From positions 47,796 to 111,795 of the forward strand of contig NZ_BCTL01000018.1 of NCBI RefSeq assembly GCF_001571265.1: a stretch of DNA of 64,000 nt. The letters run 5' to 3'. The translations under genes and the position numbers were made by a program. The DNA is from Cedecea neteri NBRC 105707 = ATCC 33855 (lineage in GTDB: Bacteria > Pseudomonadota > Gammaproteobacteria > Enterobacterales > Enterobacteriaceae). The notes below the pieces were generated by a model. It did no database searches and was not told where the DNA came from. It saw only the letters and a program-made list of their open reading frames with translations. Below are positions 58,527 through 64,000 of the stretch, in pieces; position 1 is the first letter of the stretch; every line of letters begins with the position of its first letter.

Positions 58527-59455
58527 TTAGCGTAAATCGCCCGGCCTTTTGGTGGCGCATAGCCATTCGCTTTAAACAGCTTCTGGCCTTCGGTACTGCG
58601 CATAAAGTCGATAAACTTCTGCCCCTGCTGCACGCCGTTCGGGGCGTTTTTCAGCACGGCAGCGTAATAAACCAACGGCTGGGTATGCAGCACCTGATCT
58701 TTCCCGGCGCTGTCCTTGATGGTGAAGCTCACTGTGTCGTACCACTGTTTGGCTTCATCAGGGTTGCTGAGGTTGATCTCATCCGGCAGCGCGATGTACG
58801 GCAGTTTGGCGGAAATCACCTCGCTTTCATACCCGGCGGCGGCGTCAACCTGCCCGCTCTCCAGCCGCGTCAGCAGTCCACCTTCCAGACTAACCTGGGC
58901 GGGGTTTTGCACCTCCCCCATCACCTGCTTCGCCATGCCCGGCTGCTGGTAATATTTTTCCGCCAGCAACAGCGTAAAGACAATATTCTGCCCTTTCGGA
59001 TCGTTATACGGGTCAGTACGGCCAAACTTCAGCCCCGGCGTCGCCAGCACTCTCAGCCAGCTGGCGTCCTTTCCGCTCGCGGCGGCAAACTGCGGGGCGT
59101 ATTTCCCTTTCGGGCTATAGGCGATAACCATACTGGTGCTGGCCACCGGCACGGCCTCGTCAATCAGCCCGGCATCTTTCAGGATTTGCATAGGTCCGGG
59201 GGTGATGGAAACAAACACATCGGCGGTAATTTTCTTACTGGCGAGCAGCCGCGCCATTCCGTAAGCGCCTTGCCCCTGTCCCTGGTAATCACCGTGGTTT
59301 TCTTTGGCAAAGGCCGGGCCGAGGGACTGGTCCATGACCTTGCCCATCGAACCTGCATAGGTGACGCGAATATCGGTAGAAGCCAGCGCCGGGGCGCTGA
59401 AAAGAAGTGAGCAAAGCGCCAGGGCGCCCGCGCTGCGTGCTGAAGTCAAAGCCAT
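58523..59455 (-). CDS. ABC substrate-binding protein, ModA/WtpA-like
   Basis: 310 residues. Signal peptide with cleavage after PALA before STDIRV; typical anion/metal-oxyanion binding-protein blocks (VTYAGSMGKVMDQSLGPAF, ADVFVSITPGPMQILKDAG, AAGYESEVIS). Likely ligand is an oxyanion such as molybdate, tungstate or sulfate, but the fold also covers other ligands. Start ATG follows CGAGGATGCT. Coupled to the permease by ATGA. Confidence 0.87.
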   Translation of the reverse strand: MALTSARSAGALALCSLLFSAPALASTDIRVTYAGSMGKVMDQSLGPAFAKENHGDYQGQGQGAYGMARLLASKKITADVFVSITPGPMQILKDAGLIDEAVPVASTSMVIAYSPKGKYAPQFAAASGKDASWLRVLATPGLKFGRTDPYNDPKGQNIVFTLLLAEKYYQQPGMAKQVMGEVQNPAQVSLEGGLLTRLESGQVDAAAGYESEVISAKLPYIALPDEINLSNPDEAKQWYDTVSFTIKDSAGKDQVLHTQPLVYYAAVLKNAPNGVQQGQKFIDFMRSTEGQKLFKANGYAPPKGRAIYAK

Positions 59456-59550
59456 AGCATCCTCGTTATATATAAAAATACACAGCGATTATCCGCGCCG
59501 CTTCGCCGCTAAACAACGAGTTTGTATGATGAATTTATCTGCGGTTGAAG

Positions 59551-61092
59551 TTAAGAGGTACTCCCTCGGGGTGACTTTACCCCCAGCCGCTTCGCCAGCC
59601 GGTGCAGGTTTGCCACATCGACCCCAAGCTGCCGGGCACTTGCCGCCCAGTTATTATCGTTACCCGTAAGCGCTGCAACAATCCTTGCGCGCTGAAACTC
59701 ATCGGTCGCTTCGCGCAGGCTGGCAGAAGGAGGCGTTTGAGGTGAGGTTTCCGGCTCGTGGAATGCAGCATCCGCCTGGCCAGAAAGCTGGAAGTGCTGG
59801 GGCAGCAGCACAAGCTCTCCCTGCGGATGACCGGCACGAGCCAGCACAATAGCGCGGTAAATGGCATGCTCCAGCTCGCGGATGTTCCCCGGCCAGCCGT
59901 ACTGTGCAAGCTGCACGCGCGCCGCTTCGCTCAGTACCACCTGCTTTAGCCCCATTTTCACGCGACTTTGCTCGCAGAAAAACCCAGCCAGCAGCGCAAT
60001 ATCGCCTCCTCGCTCACGCAGCGGTGGAACGTGCAGCGGAAAAACGCTGAGGCGGTGAAACAGGTCGGCGCGGAACTCGCCGGCCAGTACCTGCTGGCGC
60101 ATATCGCGGTTAGTCGCGGCCAATACCCGAACGTCCACGCGCTGGCTGCGATCGTCCCCCACCCGCTGGATATCGCCGTACTGCAGCACGCGCAGCAGCT
60201 TGGCCTGCAGCGCCAGCGGTAATTCACCGATTTCATCGAGAAAAAGCGTGCCGTTATCCGCCATTTCAAACTTGCCGGTACGGTGGTGAATTGCGCCGGT
60301 GAAAGCGCCTTTCACATGGCCAAACAGTTCGCTCTCCGCCACGCTTTCCGGCAGCGCGGCGCAATTAAGGTAAATCAGCGGACTTGCCGCCCTGGCCGAT
60401 CCGGCATGAATCGCCCGCGCCACCAGCTCTTTCCCGACGCCCGTCTCGCCGGTGATCAGCACGTTCAGATCGGAGCTGGCAACGATATCAATCTCTTTTT
60501 TCAGCTGGATGATGCCCGCCGAGCGGCCAATCATCTCCCCCACTACGCCGCGCGCAATGGCAGGCTGCACCGTGCCTTCCGGCGTTTGCTTCTCAAGCTG
60601 CTCAAGTAGCAGGGCGTTGTTCAGCGCCCCGGATGCCAGCACGCCAATCAGCCTGAGTTCCTCATCGCTGAAGCCGTCGAACTGGTGGGGATCCATACCG
60701 TCCACGGTCAGCGCCCCGATAAGATTCTGGTCGGCAAACAGCGGCAGTCCCAGACAGGCATGAACTTTAAGGTCTTCATGCTCGGGAATAAGGCCGTCGT
60801 ACGGGTCAGGCAGCTCGCTGTCGGCCGGAAAACGCACCACGTCACCTGCGCGGGCAATGGCTTCCAGGCGCGGGTGAGCGTCCACGGCAAAGCGCCGCCC
60901 AAGCACATCAATGGCAAGGCCGTCTATCGCCAGCGGGTAAAAGTGCCGCGACTCGTAGCGCAGCAGCGCCGTGGCATCGCCGCCGAGCAGCTTTCGCAGC
61001 GTGCGGATGACGCGAGAAAAGCGGTCAGAATGGCTGATGCCGCTCTGCAGTTCGATAGCAATGGCGGCGAGAGAAGACATCGACAGGCTCAT
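59551..61092 (-). CDS. norR: Nitric-oxide-sensing sigma-54 activator NorR
   Basis: 513 residues: N-terminal GAF domain with a mononuclear iron that binds NO; AAA+ domain with Walker A GETGVGKE, the sigma-54-contacting GAFTGA loop and Walker B FLDEIGE; C-terminal Fis-type HTH ([25 protein letters not shown]). Close to E. coli NorR. Divergent from norV, with three NorR sites between. Confidence 0.96.
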   Translation of the reverse strand: MSLSMSSLAAIAIELQSGISHSDRFSRVIRTLRKLLGGDATALLRYESRHFYPLAIDGLAIDVLGRRFAVDAHPRLEAIARAGDVVRFPADSELPDPYDGLIPEHEDLKVHACLGLPLFADQNLIGALTVDGMDPHQFDGFSDEELRLIGVLASGALNNALLLEQLEKQTPEGTVQPAIARGVVGEMIGRSAGIIQLKKEIDIVASSDLNVLITGETGVGKELVARAIHAGSARAASPLIYLNCAALPESVAESELFGHVKGAFTGAIHHRTGKFEMADNGTLFLDEIGELPLALQAKLLRVLQYGDIQRVGDDRSQRVDVRVLAATNRDMRQQVLAGEFRADLFHRLSVFPLHVPPLRERGGDIALLAGFFCEQSRVKMGLKQVVLSEAARVQLAQYGWPGNIRELEHAIYRAIVLARAGHPQGELVLLPQHFQLSGQADAAFHEPETSPQTPPSASLREATDEFQRARIVAALTGNDNNWAASARQLGVDVANLHRLAKRLGVKSPRGSTS

Positions 61093-61137
61093 GATGAGGC
61101 TCCGGGGAAAACGGGGAGTTCAGCTTACGCCGGAGTA

Positions 61138-61193
61138 GTCAAAATGACAAACAACTGAGTCATAATGACCAAATTCAATAATGTCATTATGAC
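61138..61193 (+). promoter_or_regulatory. Three NorR enhancer sites
   Basis: GTCAAAATGAC (61138-61148), GTCATAATGAC (61159-61169) and GTCATTATGAC (61183-61193), each GT-N7-AC with a GTCA/TGAC dyad, spaced 21 and 24 bp start to start. E. coli norVW needs three such sites for NorR hexamer assembly. Confidence 0.93.
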
Positions 61194-61248
61194 AATAAAA
61201 AGTTACACATGAAATAATAAAATATTGAAAATCAATATATTAAAAAGT

Positions 61249-61264
61249 TGGCACGATACTCGCT
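61249..61264 (+). promoter_or_regulatory. Sigma-54 promoter of norVW
   Basis: TGGCAC (61249-61254), 5 nt, TCGCT (61260-61264): the -24 GG and -12 GC are separated by 10 bp as sigma-54 requires. Lies 55 bp downstream of the last NorR site and 50 bp before the norV start. Confidence 0.88.
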
Positions 61265-61314
61265 ATAGAACAGTCATTGAAGCACTTAACGCTATAACAT
61301 CAATGAGGTTCTCA

Positions 61315-62760
61315 ATGGCTATTCAGGTTAAAAACAACATTCAGTGGGTTGGGCAACGTGACTGGGAAGTGCGTGATTTTCACGGCACGGAATACAAAAC
61401 GCTGCGCGGCAGCAGCTATAACAGCTATCTCATCCGTGAAGAAAAAACCGTCCTGATCGACACCGTAGACCATAAGTTTAGCCGCGAGTTTGTGCAGAAC
61501 CTTGAGCGTGAGATTGACCTTAACACGCTCGACTACATCATTATCAACCATGCGGAGGAAGACCACGCCGGGGCGCTGACCGAGCTAATGTCGCGCATCC
61601 CGAACACGCCAATCTACTGCACGGCAAACGGCATAGATTCTATTAACGGCCACCACCATCACCCGGAGTGGAACTTTAACGTGGTGAAAACCGGCGACAG
61701 CCTGGACATAGGCAATGGCAAACAGCTTATCTTCGTCGAAACGCCAATGCTGCACTGGCCGGACAGCATGATGACCTACCTGACCGGCGACGCGGTGCTG
61801 TTCAGCAACGACGCCTTCGGCCAGCACTACTGCGACGAACACCTGTTTAACGACGAAGTGGACCAGACCGAGCTGTTCGAGCAGTGCCAGCGCTACTACG
61901 CCAACATCCTGACACCCTTCAGCCGCCTGGTGACGCCGAAAATTACCGAAATCCTCGGCTTCAACCTGCCGGTGGATATGATTGCGACCTCCCACGGCGT
62001 GGTCTGGCGCGACAACCCAACGCAAATCGTTGAGCTGTACCTGAAATGGGCGGCCGATTACCAGGAAGACCGCATCACGCTGTTCTACGACACCATGTCG
62101 AACAACACCCGCATGATGGCGGACGCCATTGCCCAGGGCATTCACGAAGTTGACCCGCGCGTGGCGGTGAAAATCTTCAACGTCGCCCGCAGCGATAAAA
62201 ACGAAATACTGACCAACGTGTTCCGCTCCAAAGGCGTGCTGGTCGGTACCTCCACCATGAACAACGTGATGATGCCGAAAATCGCCGGGCTGGTGGAAGA
62301 GATAACCGGGCTGCGCTTTCGCAACAAACGCGCCAGCGCCTTCGGCTCCCACGGCTGGAGCGGCGGCGCGGTCGACCGCCTTTCCACCCGCCTGCAGGAC
62401 GCAGGCTTTGAAATGTCCCTCAGCCTGAAGGCAAAATGGCGTCCGGACGGCAACGCATTGGCGCTCTGCCGCGAACATGGGCGCGAAATTGCCCGCCAGT
62501 GGGCGCTCTCCCCGCTGCCGGTGGCTCAGGCTGCAACCACCGCCGCTCCGACGGTCGAAGAAGCAAAATCGAATAGTACCGACCTCGGCCCCTGCATGCA
62601 GTGCAGCGTTTGCCAGTGGATTTACGATCCAGCCCTGGGCGAACCGATGCAGGCCGTAGAGCCTGGCACCCCTTGGAATGCGGTGCCGGACAGCTTCCTG
62701 TGCCCTGAATGTTCGCTGGGCAAAGACGTCTTCGACGAACTGGCAACGGAGGCCAAATGA
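61315..62760 (+). CDS. norV: Flavorubredoxin NorV (NO reductase)
   Basis: 481-residue cytoplasmic enzyme reducing NO to N2O under low oxygen. Metallo-beta-lactamase-like di-iron domain ([10 protein letters not shown]), flavodoxin domain with FMN ([15 protein letters not shown]) and a C-terminal rubredoxin with paired CxxC motifs ([14 protein letters not shown]). Start at MAIQVKNN (61315) as in E. coli. Overlaps norW by 4 nt. Confidence 0.97.
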   Translation: MAIQVKNNIQWVGQRDWEVRDFHGTEYKTLRGSSYNSYLIREEKTVLIDTVDHKFSREFVQNLEREIDLNTLDYIIINHAEEDHAGALTELMSRIPNTPIYCTANGIDSINGHHHHPEWNFNVVKTGDSLDIGNGKQLIFVETPMLHWPDSMMTYLTGDAVLFSNDAFGQHYCDEHLFNDEVDQTELFEQCQRYYANILTPFSRLVTPKITEILGFNLPVDMIATSHGVVWRDNPTQIVELYLKWAADYQEDRITLFYDTMSNNTRMMADAIAQGIHEVDPRVAVKIFNVARSDKNEILTNVFRSKGVLVGTSTMNNVMMPKIAGLVEEITGLRFRNKRASAFGSHGWSGGAVDRLSTRLQDAGFEMSLSLKAKWRPDGNALALCREHGREIARQWALSPLPVAQAATTAAPTVEEAKSNSTDLGPCMQCSVCQWIYDPALGEPMQAVEPGTPWNAVPDSFLCPECSLGKDVFDELATEAK

Positions 62761-63896
62761 ACAACGGGATCGTGATTATCGGCTCAGGCTTTGCCGCCCG
62801 CCAGTTGGTGAAGAATATCCGTAAACACAGCACAGATGTGCCTATCCGGCTGATTGCCGCCGACAGCGCCGACGAGTACAACAAACCGGATCTGAGCCAC
62901 GTGATGAGCTTAAATCAGCGTGCCGAAGCGATGACTCGCCAGCATGCCAGCGCCTTTGCGGAGCAGTTCAACCTGACGCTACACGCCAACAGCTGGGTCA
63001 GCAGTATCGACCCAAAAAACAAGCGGGTGAAATGCGGTGAGCAGCAGTGGCACTACGACAAACTGGTGCTGGCGACCGGCTCCTCCGCCCTTTTGCCGCC
63101 TGTCCCCGGTAAAGAGCTAATGCTGACGCTCAACAGCCAGCAGGAATACCAGGCCTGTGAAACCCGGCTGCGTGACGCCCGGCGGGTGATGATCCTCGGC
63201 GGCGGGCTGATCGGCAGCGAGCTGGCGATGGACTTCTGTCGCGCAGGCAAAGAGGTCGTGCTGGTGGATAACGCCAGCCATCTGATGCCTTCATTACTCC
63301 CCGCAGAAGTCAGCGGACGCCTGCAGTCTCGCCTGACGCAAATGGGCGTCGAGCTGCTGTTTAACCAGCGGCTAGAGGTGGTAAACCAGACGGAGCCGGG
63401 GCTGTGCGCCACGCTCAACAATGGGCGCAAGCTTGATGTTGATGCGGTGGTTTCCGCCATCGGCCTGCGCCCGAATATTGGCCTGGCGCAGCACGCGAGG
63501 CTGGACGTTAACCGTGGCATCAAGGTGAATAGCCAGCTACAAACGTCTGACCCGGATATTTACGCCCTCGGCGACTGCGCGGAAATCGACGGTAAAGTGC
63601 TGCCGTTCCTGCAGCCGATTCAGCTCAGCGCCATGACGCTGGCGAAAAACCTGCTCGGGGCGAACGACGCGCTTTCCCTTCCGGCGATGCTGGTCAAGGT
63701 GAAAACGCCGGAAATGCCGCTGCACCTGGCCGGTGAAACCCAACGTCACGACCTGACCTGGCAAATTACCGCCAGCCAGCAAGGGCTGATAGCCAAAGGG
63801 ATGGACGCCGCGCAGCAGCTGAGGGCATTTATCGTCAGCGAGGAGCATATGAAGCAGGCGTTTAGTTTGGTGCGGGAGTTAACTTCAGCGCCTTAA
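62757..63896 (+). CDS. norW: NADH:flavorubredoxin reductase NorW
   Basis: 379-residue FAD enzyme that passes electrons from NADH to the rubredoxin domain of NorV. N-terminal FAD-binding GSGFAAR, central NAD-binding [12 protein letters not shown], and the C-terminal [13 protein letters not shown] motif are complete. The ATG overlaps the norV stop (ATGA). No terminator was recognised in the 104 bp left to the window edge, which holds only an inverted GTTCACC/GGTGAAC pair. Confidence 0.96.
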   Translation: MNNGIVIIGSGFAARQLVKNIRKHSTDVPIRLIAADSADEYNKPDLSHVMSLNQRAEAMTRQHASAFAEQFNLTLHANSWVSSIDPKNKRVKCGEQQWHYDKLVLATGSSALLPPVPGKELMLTLNSQQEYQACETRLRDARRVMILGGGLIGSELAMDFCRAGKEVVLVDNASHLMPSLLPAEVSGRLQSRLTQMGVELLFNQRLEVVNQTEPGLCATLNNGRKLDVDAVVSAIGLRPNIGLAQHARLDVNRGIKVNSQLQTSDPDIYALGDCAEIDGKVLPFLQPIQLSAMTLAKNLLGANDALSLPAMLVKVKTPEMPLHLAGETQRHDLTWQITASQQGLIAKGMDAAQQLRAFIVSEEHMKQAFSLVRELTSAP

Positions 63897-64000
63897 GCCT
63901 GGCCGTTTCTATGCAAACATGGCTAAAGTTCCGTTCACCTTAAGTACAGTTTTATATGCAGCCCCGCACAGGTGAACGTCTTAAGGGAGCCACCGTCGCT

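Noticed and set aside
63897..64000. GTTCACC / GGTGAAC inverted pair after norW as a terminator or riboswitch
   Set aside because: The arms are short and far apart, with no T run and no match to a riboswitch core I recognise; the region is cut by the window edge.

Overview
This 64-kb window is chromosomal DNA of an enteric gammaproteobacterium (Enterobacterales, most like Enterobacteriaceae). About 40 of its proteins are immediately recognisable orthologues of Escherichia coli K-12 proteins, and the left two thirds follow the E. coli ybb-copA-adk-dnaX-acrAB-hha gene order in mirror image. The genus cannot be fixed from the sequence alone; Cedecea, Enterobacter or Klebsiella relatives would all fit. 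I see no rRNA, tRNA, insertion sequence, prophage or CRISPR array.

Layout. 1-5.1 kb: ybbP (cut by the left edge), ybbA, tesA, ybbO, cnoX. 5.1-6.3 kb: a cyclopropane fatty acid synthase gene where E. coli has fetAB. 6.5-10.9 kb: qmcA-ybbJ, then the copper pair cueR/copA with its CueR promoter and the CopA(Z) frameshift site. 11-20.6 kb: ybaP, the sRNA ChiX, ybaK, ushA, fsr, ybaL, gsk, hemH, adk. 20.6-30.6 kb: a small lipoprotein gene, htpG, recR, a pirin/LysR pair splitting recR from ybaB, then ybaB, dnaX (with the gamma-subunit frameshift site), apt, ybaN, priC, rsmS. 30.6-42.3 kb: mscK, acrR/acrAB, tomB-hha, maa, ylaC and the zinc-independent ribosomal protein genes rpmJ2/rpmE2 behind a Zur-type box.

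42.4-61 kb is an accessory block: a chemoreceptor gene; an oxygenase gene followed by a methionine-type ABC importer; a sucrose cluster (cscB broken by a 10-bp duplication, cscA, cscR, twin operators); a PTS permease / enolase-superfamily dehydratase / GntR cluster of unknown substrate; a CSS-EAL phosphodiesterase; an XRE/two-helix protein; and an ABC binding-protein/permease pair without an ATPase. The right end is the nitric-oxide detoxification module norR/norVW with three NorR sites and a sigma-54 promoter.

Themes: stress and envelope functions (copper, NO, drug efflux, zinc starvation) sit in the conserved core, while nutrient-scavenging cassettes make up the accessory block. The most unusual points are the split sucrose permease, the structured leader with a Cys-Cys mini-ORF before the oxygenase-importer operon, the pirin/LysR insertion into the dnaX-ybaB-recR unit, the hairpin-rich apt-dnaX spacer, and the orphan PTS-dehydratase cluster. 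Two programmed -1 frameshift sites (copA, dnaX) are preserved in full detail.
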